A stretch of DNA of 64,000 bases from contig JAJTWR010000009.1 of NCBI GenBank assembly GCA_021613335.1, positions 174,501 to 238,500 of the forward strand, given 5' to 3'. The translations under genes were made by a program, and so were the position numbers. Of this stretch, positions 40,801 to 53,635 are shown piece by piece (position 1 is the first letter of the stretch; each line of letters begins with the position of its first letter). Below the pieces are notes generated by a model. The model was not told the DNA's origin, did no database searches, and saw only the letters and a program-made list of their open reading frames with translations. This DNA comes from Whitmania pigra. Its lineage: Eukaryota; Annelida; Clitellata; Hirudinida; Haemopidae.

Positions 40801-43800
40801 ATCTCGCACACGTGGTCATACCATCCGTCTACGCCATGAAAAGTGCTCAACTACTCACAGGCTCCATTTCTTGACCAACCAAATCACGAAACCCTGGAAC
40901 TCTCTACCACCAGATGTTATTAGCTCCACAACTCGTAGTCGATTTAAGGTCTGCATTTCCAACACCGACTTGAGAAAGTTTCTAACAATTTAATCGACTT
41001 AAATTTGGTATATGCACTCCATATGCAAAGGTTATCTGATACCAATTTGTGTTAGCGGTCACTTTTAGTCTTTTTTTTGTTCCAATAAAAAAAAAAAAAA
41101 AAAACATGATAAAAGTAGATTACATATCAAGTCTAACTTTGTATATGCGCTATTCAAATATTGATATCTTAAATAATCATATTAAATTTAGCAATATATA
41201 ATAGACACCTTGCATGCGTCAGCAAGTGCAAAACCCCCTCCCAATAAAAGAATGACACTCCATGGCATCTGCTTGTTGGCAGTGGGCCAGTCTAGTATTG
41301 GCGGAGCTGGTCCCGGTACGGAATCATCTTAAAATAAAAGTAGCGTAACAACTAAATAGTTCTAATTAATTTGAAATAACAACTTAAAAAAATAAATGTT
41401 GAATTAGTTGTCTTATAAAGTATGAAAACCTTAAAGGTAATTTTCAATTTAATTAATTGGGAATTTCTAACTGAAATTACAACTGAAGAATGAACGAAAA
41501 AGAGTTCATAACTTTTATCAAGTCAAGAAAATCATTAAATGTAAAATAAATTAATCTGATAGTTAAACATTTTGTTGGTCATTATGTAATTTGAAATGTA
41601 AATTTATAAATAATTACCACCACTCCTCCTGAAGCACAAATAATTTGGACGTTTTGAGGGCAAAATGAAGAGTAGAACGCAAATTGTGATCGCAACACTG
41701 GCATCAGTGACGAATCTGAGAAATTTAAATTTTTTTTTTAATTTTAACAAATTTATTTATTAGTAAGTAATTATATGAAAATATCAGCCAATTTGTAACA
41801 ATTGGTCAATAGTAATAAAGTAAATGTCACTCGTAAAGCTATACGAATGGCCGTGATTAGATTGAGACGTGAAATTCTCGTCTGCAGACACAAACACTGT
41901 GTTGATACAAAGTACAGAGAAATAGAACAATAATGTTTAAATGAATCGTAGAAGTTGAAATATGAAGAGGATTTCTGAAAAGTATGAATGCACATAATAC
42001 TGCGAAAGGAGAACATGGGATTGTGCAAATAAGATAAAGTAACGAGGAGAGACTAACAATAAATATGATATTAAATAAAATTTAACTTGTAGAAGTTGAT
42101 ATTCTCAATCAAATCACCGTTAATAAATCAAATGATACGATAAGCTTTACGTAAATGTGTCGATGTGCTATACGCAAGTTCATAGTGGAATTTTTACGAA
42201 TATTATAGTTTATGCACAATTTCGCATGAAAAGTTTGAGGCGAAAATGCATACAAATTGAAATGTTATAAAAGAGACATTCAAAATATTCATAAACTAAC
42301 GATGTAATTTTCGTTTGCTTAGTTATGGTCAGTACATCTCCAGTGTAATTTCTTAGTTCAACGACTTCTTTGTGTTGCAAAAGTTCTGCCCATCCAGGCA
42401 CAAATTCAGGTTCTCTAGTCACCCAAAGAAATGCCAAACTCAAGAAATTGATCGCAACCACCAATTCGGCAAATCTTGAAATAATAAATTTAAAAATCAC
42501 AATTTTGGTCGTAGATGTTATGAACATTTTATAAATTTTTGGTTAGTAAATTACATGAAATCTCACGTTATAGACCCAAGTCTAACATATTCAAATCTTA
42601 TTATTTCGTTGGCAGTATCATCTGGGGGCTCAGAAGACTTTCCGAAACTTTCTTTCACTCCAAAGAATATGATAAGAAGGCAAATCCATGCCAAAATGAG
42701 GTCAATGATCATCGAGGGAAAACCGATGACGAGCCACGAGGTAAAATTGATCGTTGAAATCGAATAGAGACTGAGAAATATATTATAAACGTTCGTTACC
42801 GCGCAATTAAATAATGATTTGTAAAATAAAATCGGTTTAAAATGCATATTAACATTTCAAGTTGACCCTTGAGGATGATATTTGGACCACAGCCTATGAG
42901 GGTACCAATGCCTCCAATGGTTGATGCAAACGGAATGGACAATTTCAGAGCGGTCTTGAAGTTTTTAAACATCAGATTGCTACGTGCTTCTTGCTCAGCT
43001 ATCGCATCTTCTGCCTTTTTTAGCTCATCTCTAACGCAAGATGTTTTTAGAATTTATAAATCTTATTTATGCATTCATGTTTGCATATGTTTTCAATTTC
43101 AGCTAGAGATGCCATTTTGCTATGTATTCCATCATTCCATCATTCGTCTTGTAATTCAAATTAATTGGAACCTCACGCTGTCATTTTTGAATCTTGGACT
43201 CGTTTTAACTCAGTCCTTGATTTTGAAGTCAATTGTTTAACTCTGTTGTTATCGAGTTCTGTGAGTACAGCTTGTGCTATGGGCATCATCATGGCAGTGG
43301 TGGCGGTGTTGTTCAGCCACATGGAGAGGAAAGCTGTCACAACCATGAAGCCAAACATGATCCTTGAATAATTTTTAAACTTAATTAAACTTTATTGAAC
43401 TGATTCAATCTTTAAAAGTCGCGTAATTTCTTCAAATCAATCGTCAACAACATTAACGTAGAACAAACCACTTTGGTTTAGAGCCCACCAACAGAAGAAC
43501 CCTCAATGCCACCCTCTTGTGGAGATTCCATTTTTCCACTGCCACTGCAACCAACAGTCCTCCAAAGAACAACATGTTTGCATCCTGAAATTAAGAAGTC
43601 GTACCTGATTCTCCAAATTATTTGATCACGGAACACAAATTTTAAATTCATCCCACGTTGCCGTTTTTAATGACATGATTTGTTTGTGTTCTCGGTTAAC
43701 CTTTAAATAATTGACGCAAATATCTCTCGAATGCATGACACCAAGCCACGGAAAAAGGACTATGGGAATGAGGGCTGTGACTGCCATGGGGATGACCTCT

Positions 43801-44096
43801 GTCATCCAGTACACAATCATAATCAGGATCACGTAAGCACATCTTCCTTGCTGTTAATTAATTTTAATATAATAATAATATAATATAATTTTAATAACTT
43901 GAATTCCAGTAGACTTTACGAGAAATAACCAAACCGGTTCGTTCCAAAAAATGACAATAGGCAGAAGAAATAGCGGCGCGCAGACGACGATGAGCGTATC
44001 CTTGATGGCCCAAAGTTGCTTTCCTATTGAGTAGTGTGGACGTTGTGGTGAGACGTCTGCGGCCTCTGCCTCGATTTCTTTAGACGATTTCTTCAT
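37829..44096 (-). CDS. SLC13A: SLC13-family Na+/carboxylate carrier, paralogue C
   Basis: Closest relative of paralogue B. Eleven exons in phase: 43935-44096, 43701-43850, 43469-43584, 43177-43362, 42854-43030, 42567-42770, 42301-42474, 41618-41715, 41209-41327, 38493-38792, 37829-37966. They give 607 aa. Eight of eleven exon lengths equal those of B (150, 116, 204, 174, 98, 119 and 300 nt among them), which supports both models. The first signature is LNNTATTAM (N160-N161-T162) and the second [11 protein letters not shown], as in B. N-terminal and loop sequences differ from B, including an A/E/K-rich loop ([16 protein letters not shown]). The intron between exons 9 and 10 carries a decayed LINE. 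The start ATG at 44096 opens a frame with no earlier in-frame Met. Confidence 0.92.
39010..41105 (+). mobile_element. Decayed non-LTR retrotransposon (LINE) in SLC13 C intron
   Basis: Plus-strand frames show an endonuclease-RT linker ([20 protein letters not shown]), then the reverse transcriptase blocks [20 protein letters not shown] and [12 protein letters not shown]. The C-terminal [11 protein letters not shown] to SRFKVCI stretch is followed by a 3' UTR and a poly-A run at about 41087-41104. Frameshifts and stops break the frame, so it is dead. It lies antisense to the host gene. It ends in poly-A, so it belongs to a different family from the LINE at 3734-5900, which ends in ATT repeats. 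Confidence 0.85.
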
Positions 44097-44931
44097 GTCG
44101 AATCATTTGGAGGTCAGTTTAAAATCAAGAGAAAGATACCGCATCGTATAGCTTATAGTGGGTTTTGTTTGAATCCTGCTTACAATTTTAGAATGACGTA
44201 ATAAAAACGACTGATTTATTTTCATGACTTATGCATTTCATGCATTCGTGTTTCATTGCAAAACGGCGTCCTTTGAAATGTTTTTAAGTTGAAGATATTT
44301 ATTTAGTTTAGTTTTTCCTAAATGTTCAAATAGTGATTAATGTAATATTAAATATAACAGATAACAATTTAATCAAACAAACTGATCCTACATTGGTAAA
44401 ATAAGTAAATAATGTTGCAACAATACATATTATTTACAATTTAATTTAAATTTGAAATAGTCAATATGTTCGATAACCATTTGCTAATTTCTGTTTCCAT
44501 CCAAATTATTAATCCAACTCTGAGCATTTTTTAGGGCATTGGTATTTTCATTTGGTAATTTCATTAGACATTTGATTTCTTCGGGATTTAGGTAATACAT
44601 CACGACTGACTGAGAAAGGTATGTCCGACGAGGTCGGAAACTCTTTATCCCATATTTTCGATTTATTTCATTCCAATACAATATATATATATATATATAT
44701 ATATAAAACAAGGATATTGTTATTTGATAAAATTGAAGTTTCAATACAAAAAGTTTATCTTTAAAAATTCCGGTTATAAAGATTGTATTAGAACTATTAA
44801 ATATAACTATGCCATTTGAAAAGTAATCAAGTTGTTTAACGTAAATCATTAAACAGTTAATATCGCATTTTCATATAAATAAAAATCACAGTTGTTGCAA
44901 AATACTTTTTTAAAGAACATTAACAGTTCAA
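44097..44931. other. Intergenic region between AMDHD2 copy 1 and SLC13 C
   Basis: Contains an (AT)n run at 44680-44705. A minus-strand frame (44484-44685) with YLNPEEIKCLMKLP looks mildly coding and ends in a stop, but I find no acceptor or family. It should also hold the SLC13 C promoter. Confidence 0.4.
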
Positions 44932-46331
44932 TTAACATTTTATTTCAAAATCTTCCTTCTTCCAGACGAGGTCTCCAGCGATGAAAGTAGCTTGAACGTG
45001 CAGATTGTCATCGAGAAGAATGAAGTCGCCATCAGTGCCAAAGTCCAGGGTTCCCTTCCTGTCTTGGATCTTGAGGACAAGAGCGGGATGCAGGGTGGCT
45101 GCCTCAACTGCTTCTACGATGCTGCTGCCTAGTTGAGTCATTTAAAATGCTAATTAATTTATTAAGCAGAACCAAGTGCGCCATTTAAAATTGTAAAAAT
45201 GGCAACTTAGCAATATTAAAGTTTTATTATTAATCATAATTTTTAATTGCAATTGAATTATATTAATTAAAACAAAATCACTTGATTAAATAATACACAT
45301 TAACTTTTTAAAATCTTGTTGACATTGTTTCGATCTCGAATTAATGAGTTGCAAATGTACCTGTATTTTCATGGAAAAACTTGACGCACTTGTCCATTGA
45401 TGCAATACTAGATATAAACAAATTGTGTTTAAAAACCCAATAATAACTGAGCATCACTCTTAACAAAATTTCAATTAACAGCTAAAATTATTTGTACAAT
45501 CGAAGCCATTGTTTGACTACACTATCGAATTGAATTATCGATCCAACCTTCCGCAGAGGGTATTTGTGCCTGCAATGACAGCCCTGTTGCCAGTGACATC
45601 AATGACTTGTTTGCCCAAGTGGTGTGTACCTTCCTGAAGACCCATGGCAGATATGGCATCAGTTACGAGGACCAGACCTGAGTTATTCAAATTAGTAGTT
45701 GTTAATTATTATCAGTGTTAAATCAAAATAGAATACCAATGAATCGAATTTGTTCTCGATAACAAACCTTTAGGATGTGTTTTGTAGGCAATCGTAAGAG
45801 CAGCAGGGTGTGCATGGATGCCGTCAGCAATTATTCCATAGAACAGGTCTGGAGAATCAGACTTGAAAGCCGAGGCAAGAAGACCAATCAGATTTGGATT
45901 ACGGTGATGGAACTGTAACGTATGAAAAGTCATCGTAAAACTTTAAATATTAAATATTACTTAATAAAATCTCCATTGCCAGTGTAAAGTATTAGAAATT
46001 CACAAACCGGTAACATTGCATTGAAAAGATGTGTCAACATTCTGGCTCCCCTAGCGACGGCCTGTTCTCCCGTTGAAAGATCAGAAGAGGAATGGCCAAG
46101 TGAGACAACGACGTTGTTTTCTTTTAAGTAACTGATTACATCAAGTGCTCCAGGTAATTCGGGAGCGAGTGTAACCATGGCGATGTTATCCAGGTGATGA
46201 TAAAACGTGACGAGTGTTTCAGCCCCGTCTTCAAAGTTGCTTACGCAATCTTTTTCATGTGCTCCCTTCATTTCCTTACTTATAAATGGTCCCTCCAAGT
46301 GCAGACCTGTATGTATTATTTTATTTTTTAA

Positions 46332-46381
<50 letters not shown>

Positions 46382-47602
46382 CATCATCATCAACAGCAGC
46401 AGAAGCACAATTATTGTCATCACAATCCTATGGTGAACGAGACTTTAATAAAGTGTCCTCCTGTTCTAAAAATAAAAAAAGAAAAACGCGTGCGAAAATA
46501 ATTCAACGATGTAAAATCTAAAAAAATCATCTAAAAACATTAAAGCCACCTGTTTCATGCTTTAATAATTTTAACCAATCCAAATCGATGGCATGCATTC
46601 GTAGGGCCACTTATCACGAATTATTAATTAGCTCTTCCTAACATTCAGATGCAATTTAATTTGGTCTCTTGAGACAACTTCCATCACATGTCATTATAAA
46701 TTCTTCACAAATTTCAAATCATGTTAGAATAATAAAATATTATAATACAAAAGATGCCATTCACGGGGCAACGCTAAAGATAATAATTTTATGTACATTT
46801 CATATTTCAAACAATTTTGCAATTTCGAAAAATTTTGATTTCGAACGTCTTGTTAGCGACAACAAAGTATGATGTTAATAATAACATCAATTAGCATTCA
46901 AGCATTCAAATATGACAAAACCATATTAAAACCTCAACAGTACAACATGATTCAATGTGGACATATACTATGACAACGTCACTTCTAAACATTTAAGGGA
47001 CATTTAAAACTTAAAACTCACCCAAAACTCCAGCACCATCCTGACCTCCATCTTTTTTCTGAACTTTCATCAATGCCTGGACAAAAAATGAGTTTTCTGT
47101 TTATAAAATACTTTACATTTAAATTCGTTTTTAATAATACCTTCTGGTAAATGTCGTTCTTGCTAGTGATAACGGTGGGGCAGAAAGAAGTCACTCCATG
47201 AGCTAAAAGTCCTTTAGATACTTTAGAGATATTCTCGCAAATGTTCTCTGGATCGAGTGTGAAATCGCAACCAAAAGCTCCTGAAACAAAAGGACTCAAT
47301 CTGACGACTGTGATTTATTAGCCTCCAATTAAGAACTGATTAAGATATTAAGAAGTAATTAAGATATTAAAAACTAATAAAGACATTGCAAATGTCTTAC
47401 CATTTATTTGGAGGTCAATGAGCCCAGGAAACAAGTAGCAACCCTTACAATCCACCTTCACTCCTGAAACAATCTTCTCATCGAAAAAGATTCCATCAGG
47501 TTTGATTATCTTTCCATCGCGGATCCAAAGATCTTCTCTGACGATCTTGTGATCCCTGAGAATTCGACAGTTCACGAACTGATAGACGAGTCCGCTTTGC
47601 AT
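44932..47602 (-). CDS. AMDHD2: N-acetylglucosamine-6-phosphate deacetylase, copy 1
   Basis: Cytosolic metal-dependent enzyme that converts GlcNAc-6-phosphate to glucosamine-6-phosphate and acetate in amino-sugar salvage. Eight exons in phase: 47401-47602, 47141-47280, 47022-47076, 46008-46306, 45768-45912, 45548-45677, 45361-45407, 44932-45128. They give 404 aa, against about 409 in the human enzyme. The metal and active-site motifs are intact: HLEGPFIS (Glu137), SLGHSS (His204), THLFNAM (His225) followed by FHHRNP, and [10 protein letters not shown] (Asp287). [10 protein letters not shown] block precedes them and [16 protein letters not shown] follows. The second codon frame upstream begins with TTG, so the ATG at 47602 is chosen. 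An inverted second copy lies at 53636-56992. No inactivating change is seen. Confidence 0.93.
46334..46394. repeat. ATT-to-ATC compound microsatellite
   Basis: An ATT run passes directly into TCATCATCA and CAGCAG units, in intron 3 of AMDHD2 copy 1. Confidence 0.9.
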
Positions 47603-48657
47603 TTTCGATTGCAAATGTTGTCCGTTTGCGAAATTCGAGATTGCCTTTTATGGTGCTAACAGCCAATCATATGATGCACTTTTGTATGTAAAGCACAAAG
47701 CGCTGCGTTCAACTCTGACCTTCCTAAACTTATCGGTTTGTCTCTGCCCCACTAAAATTCAGTTGACATTAGTTGCGTAACACGTTCGCATGTCATTCAT
47801 TGATACTTTGGTTAACTTTATGCGAATGTTTGGGCACAACCTAATCCTTAGCCAACAAGCTATTCAAGTCTCCTAGAAGTTTACGGTAACGAAGACCCTG
47901 TTGCGCAAGCATCACAATCTGATAACCAAAGCTCATTGTCAGAGTTTGCAACTTCAAGAAAGACAAGTGAACTTCACTTCTCAGTTATTTATTGCACTTC
48001 GTCACCTCAAGTGACCTCGTCAAGGTCAGCCATCGTTACGGATCTTAATTACTACAGCACACCATCTTAATGAAATTGTTAACGCAATCACGACACGATT
48101 AAGAATAAAATGTCTCGTTAATAAGTTCAAATGCTACCGAGTCTCTCAGGCGAGAGACGAAAATATCATCTACTTTGATGCCGTGTTCTTAAATTAACAA
48201 AGCAAACCAGCTGACATGATGGAACTTTCAAACTATCACAACAACCGGAACAACAACAAAGATCCTATTAGCTAGTAATAGTAATAGTTATTAATAATAA
48301 GAGTGTCGACAACTTGGTTCTAAATGTGGCAAATGAGCAGCACGTAAGCGCCGGTCGTGAGCTAAATATCAGGAAGGTGCACACGATCAGTAATAACCGG
48401 AATAATTGGAGAACTGAGAAAGAACGTTAAACGCGCAACTTTTACAACGACGCCAACAATAATACCATTGGAGCTTGTGAGACAAAATTGCAAACAATTG
48501 GAAATGTTTATCGATTGTGTATGAGCACAAAAATTGGAAATTATTTTGAAAGTGGAGCTTGGATATCAAAATATCTAAAAATAATCAATTTCATATAACA
48601 TTAGCAAACAAACTACAATCCATAACATGTTAGCATATAGAAATATGAGGAATGATT
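47603..48657. other. Intergenic region between Bicaudal-D (3') and AMDHD2 copy 1 (5')
   Basis: Should hold the AMDHD2 copy 1 promoter directly above 47602. I see no coding exons. Confidence 0.45.
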
Positions 48658-51600
48658 TTATTTATATTTCGAAGAATTGTAAAGCAATGGAGCAAAAGAA
48701 GACTGTTTCTGAGAATCCGACAAATTCGAAGCCCTCGAAGGCGAAAAACGAGATCTCATAGGCGGTCTAGGAGAGAGCAAATTAGCTCTCCTGCTCTCCG
48801 ATTGGCCGTCGATGCTAAGCCCCTCCGAATGCGAGTCCTGGTCGGAAAAGAGATCGACAGAAATGCCATGACTTTGAAGTTTCTTAAGAAGGATGAGTTT
48901 GTGCTGAATTGCAATCCTTAGCAGACTGTTGAGGGTCTTTCGCTCCAATTCCGAACAACTGAGCTGCAAAGCGAAAGAAAGGATGCGAGGACCGAAGAAG
49001 AATGAGGAAATAAGAAATAATCGAGTAAGAAATTCTACCCTCTCCTGTAGATCATTCATTTCACAGGAGTACTGATCACACTGCTTGATGAGAGTTTGTT
49101 CTGAGACAAACTTCATTCCTTCCTTTTCCTTCAGTCCATCTATCTCCCTCTTCAGATCCTCTGCCATTCTCATCTTCATCTTCAACTCTGCATCATGTTG
49201 TTGCTTCAGTTTGTCGATGCTCGATTCATAAACTGTTTTGTTGGCTGCCAACATCTAAAATAACAAATGAGACCACAAAATATAAATGAACACTCACAAA
49301 CTAGCACAAAAAAACCTCACGTGAAACATTAAATAACATTTTATGACACAGGCTAATTTGTAAGCCCATGTTATTCCTTATTGCAAATGTACGTATTTAT
49401 CTTGTCGTAAATGTATTGATCTTGATTGTCAATGATGTTGCAAAAAATACCTGTCTGAGGGACATCATCTGTTCAGTTTTAGCAGCTAGGAGAGATTGAA
49501 GTTGGAAAATCTGTTCGTGGAGTTCAAAGTTCGATGAACACGGAGGTGCGTGCGCGACCACGGATTGTCCGATCGAGAAGGAAGAAGTGAGTGAGGAGGT
49601 TGCTAGTGACGACGATTCCCTCGCTCGGACTGCGAACTTCGTGTCGAGCATTCTGTTGGCAACTCGCCGAGAATATCTTCGGAAAGAAATAAAGGAAAAT
49701 GACTGAGATGCATTAAAGATGGAGACAGAAAATATTGAAGTATAAGCCGGTTTTGTGTATTTAATGAAACATTTTCTTCTAAAAATTGGAGCACATCTGA
49801 CTTCTAAGCTCCAACATTTCGGGTTTAGAAAACTAATAAATAACTTTGAACTGTTTGTAAATGATTAGAAACTAATCCTCACGAATCAATATGTCAAGTT
49901 GTCAGAAACAACTGACTAACCTCATGAGATCAATGGATGATGCTAATAGCTTGGTGCAGTCCACCTCCATCATCCACACAGACTCATCAACAACTGATAA
50001 AAAGGATGATATTATCTTCACTGCTTTATCGCTGGCATTATTAAGTTAACAGCTTAAAGGAAGCGTTCCGAAAAAGAAGCTCCTTGCAATTAAGAAGCTA
50101 TTTGAAAGCATTATGAAGTTTTGGTTGAAATAAAATTCTGATTGCTGCAAGAATCACATCTAGTTGTGGTAATTGGTTTTAAAGTGGATATGAATTGGGA
50201 TTTTCTTATTATTTACTTATTTATTATGTTTAAATAATTAATCTGTAATTGGTCTATTGAATAAATCTTATTACAGGTGAAACAAGAAATCGTATTTTTA
50301 ATAATAATCGAAATAATTAAAAGTCGCACATTACAGCAAAAGCCATCATCACCTCGCAGAAGTGCATTTTAAATTGTTGGTGAATGAAGTTGTAAACACC
50401 TGGGGTATTCTTTGGCAAAGACTTTGAGAGAACAAAGGAAGGGATGCGACTCTTGAGAATGTCCCCGTCAGATCGACCGACTTTGGCCTGAACGGAAGCC
50501 TTTCTGGCATCGACGTGAGTCATGGCCTTCGAGTTGAGACTCTCCTCTGCCGCACTGCAGAGCGTCGTGTACGTCGACTGCGCTTCGGTCACCATGTCGA
50601 GCAGGACGACCCTCAAATTCTGCAAGCACCTCAGGGCGTCATCCATGTTCTCCTCGTTCGAGGAACTCTCAGTTTGGGTTCCCAGAGTTGATGTTTCTGC
50701 ACAACAATATTATGGAGTTAATGAAGATCAAGGGCCAAATGTTGTGATAAATTTAAAAAGATGCTTCATTTCAGCACACATCATTCACAACAAACCTTGC
50801 AATTTGACCAACTCCACTTTCTCCAAATGACCTTGAATATTTTTCTGCAGCATAACATTCAAATTAATTCAGTTGATCACCATTAAAAAGTGCAAACTGA
50901 CAACATTAACATTTTCTAGCAAGCATTAAACCTCAATATTTTCAAGAAAGCAAAATCAGGCTAAACAACAGAAGTGAATAAGCATTCACCTACCAGTTCC
51001 CATCTTTTGCACAAAAACGTGTTTTTATTTTCTTTGATTGTGATAATAAAATAAAACCGAATCAAATCAAGAAAATTAAATTCAACCATTCCCCTCCGAA
51101 TTACAAACCTCATCGGTTTCGTTTTCCAGAGTTTTCTTCAAATCTTCAATTGTTTTGTTGAGTTTCAAGTTTTCCATCTCCAAATGCTCGATGTTTGCAA
51201 TGTACTCATCATGACTCATCATCAACTCACTCATCAAATCTTTGGACTTCCTGGTTCTTGGTTTCTTTTTCTCCTTTCTGTCAGAGGTTTTAGTGAGGCA
51301 ATCACTTTTAATGATGGCTGAAGCATCTTCCAAACTGTCACTCATGATTGCATTCAATTTTTCATGATCTTTATCATCATCAACATCTTCGTCATCGTTG
51401 CATGTCATGAATCCATCAAGTAATGCAGAGATGTTGTCAACTGAAATATCTCCAGCCATAGAAGATGGCCCACCAATAAGACTGTGAAGGGAAGCCACGG
51501 TCGAAGCATTCAAGAAGGTCCCCTCGTCAGATAGTACCCTGGAATCGAGCTCCCTCTTGTACCTCATCTTCATCTCTCTCTCGTCCCTCAACATGTCGTT

Positions 51601-52634
51601 CGTTTCCCGAAGACTCCTTTCCATTTCCACTTTTAGCGAGCCGTGTCTTTTCAACTCCAAAGACAGCTCATCCACTTTCTCCAAGAGTCTTTTGTTTTCT
51701 GATTGGATGGCATCAAAGTGTTGCAAGGATTTCAGCAGATGTGAAACCTGCACTTGAAGTTCCACATTGTCTGACTCAAGGATGTCACAATTCTTCAAGG
51801 CAAAACTTTCTCTGGATTCACAGTCTTTCAAATCATCTTTTACTTTCTTTAACTGTAAATGTTCACAAAGTAATTTTATCAAGAATGGTAAATAAGTCAG
51901 TAAAATCAAAAAAAAGAAAGAGATGCACCTGTGCTTTTGTGTTCTCATTCAGTAACTGGCTTTGCTTCATGAGCTCCTCTAATTTGTCCCTTTCCTCCAG
52001 ACTGTGAGACAGTTGCTTCTTGTAGCTTCTGAGTTCATTCTCAAGATCTTCCCTCTCCCTTCTGCTCATTTCTTCGTGGATCATTCGCTTCTCTTCTTCT
52101 GCAATGTCAGCTTCTTCCAAAGCTTTGTTGTGTTGTTGCATTGCAGCAAGAGCCTTTTAATGCCAATTAATAAAAAAAATAGTGTCTCAACAATCTGATA
52201 AATTTATCAATTCTTCATTGATTTGAAAATTGATTCATTGACCTGATTTATATTATATTATACACAAGCTTGTAATTGTAGTTTCCATGTCTTTTACAAT
52301 ATTATGTCATATTAGTATGTAACAGTGAAAGCGAATGTTTCTATTCCCTCTACACAGATTTGTTACATCTGTAAACTTTGATGACAAAATAATTATCAAG
52401 CTTTTAAAAATGTTCAACCTCTTGAGCACAATTCAGTTGAGCTCTGAGATTCTCCATTGAAGACTCCTTTTGTTCTAGCAGTAACTTTAACATTTTCTTT
52501 TCTTCGAGAATTGCCAATCCATATTCAGCAGCATCTGCCTTTTCCTTGTTGCTCCTTTCTAGATTCATTTTCAGCTGCCTCAATTCACTTTGCAAGTCAT
52601 CAGACTTGACAGTTCGTGATACATCTTTATCCAT
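48658..52634 (-). CDS. BicD: Bicaudal-D dynein adaptor
   Basis: Coiled-coil adaptor that links dynein/dynactin to cargo such as Rab6 vesicles or RNPs. Nine exons in phase: 52419-52634, 51929-52153, 51109-51852, 50796-50844, 50330-50696, 49921-50031, 49451-49676, 49039-49254, 48658-48963. They give 819 aa, close to human BICD2 (about 820). The N-terminal CC1 box reads AAEYGLAILEEKKMLKL (residues 35-51), the light-intermediate-chain contact in the family. Long heptad-rich segments follow. Exon 3 includes an acidic patch (NDDEDVDDDKD). The conserved cargo-binding end is ELERKTLNSLLRIAIQHKL (about 723-741), followed by a Ser/Arg-rich tail. The junction of exons 5 and 6 uses a GTGCGA donor chosen for phase and is the least certain. 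It lies between the inverted AMDHD2 copies. Confidence 0.9.
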
Positions 52635-53635
52635 TTACAACTCTCAATTGAAACATTTCTAAAATAGCCTTAAATTAAAATAAAAAATCATTGTCAAAAA
52701 ATATGAAAACCTGGATATTTGTTACCGGCTCTAATGAAATGAATCGTTCATCTCAAAACAACGGCGCCGTAATTAAAAGTGACGTTACATTAATAAAATA
52801 TTCAATGCTTATTAATTACAAGTTTATCTAATATAAATTACTATAAGTATTTAATGTAAAAACAGTAAATGTAAAAACGTTTCAAGTTCATCCTCGGGAT
52901 CATGCATAACTAACGTTCTTAGAGACGACTTTGTTATAAGCTGGAATTCAATCAAAATTAATTTTAATGTAAATCAAATAATAAATTATTAAAAGAGTCA
53001 ACTAACGCTACATGTCAGGTCCCTTTGAGTACTTCAATACCTGAAGTGACAATACTAAAGTGTATCTTCAGCAGTGAGGTTCTTTGGATAATATTATCTA
53101 AAAAGGGTTGAAGTTTGAATAAATTAAAGATTTAAAGCTGTGAACAGACAAATTAACAAAGTTTAAGCTAAGTAATTACCAATTCCAACGTTACAATGAT
53201 GTACTTTACAAATTAAGGCCACCATCAAATTGACTTGCAGGAATAAAATAGTCTACAATTTCAGGTTTTTTAGGCATTGTTTTAACGATATATATGCTTA
53301 ATGACAAAGTTAAGATCAAATAAGTAAAATTTATATTTTTTAAAGTGCAATTAACGTTTAAAACATATTAACTAATTACGTTTAATCCTTCGTGAACTAT
53401 TTTTTGGAATTGCTAAATTTAAGTTGAGAAATTATTGTCAATTCTTTAATTTTAATCTCATTTTAATTAATTTAGTTAATTCAGTTAATGATTAAATTAA
53501 ATAATATGTTAATTAATTTTTATTTTAACAGTTTGAGTTCAGAAAAGCTGACAATCACTCTCGTGATAAGATAAATAAAGGGTCTAGGGTTTAATGTCAC
53601 TGGGATTTTAATAGGAGTTTTAATCCATATTCAAT
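52635..53635. promoter_or_regulatory. Divergent intergenic region between Bicaudal-D and AMDHD2 copy 2
   Basis: The two start codons face away from each other, 1.0 kb apart, so both promoters must lie here or in unseen UTR exons. No TATA box or other motif can be assigned with confidence in this AT-rich sequence. Confidence 0.45.

Noticed and set aside
44484..44849. Minus-strand frame with NPEEIKCLMKLP
   Set aside because: Ends in a stop and looks partly coding, but no acceptor, partner exon or family could be found. It runs into an AT repeat.
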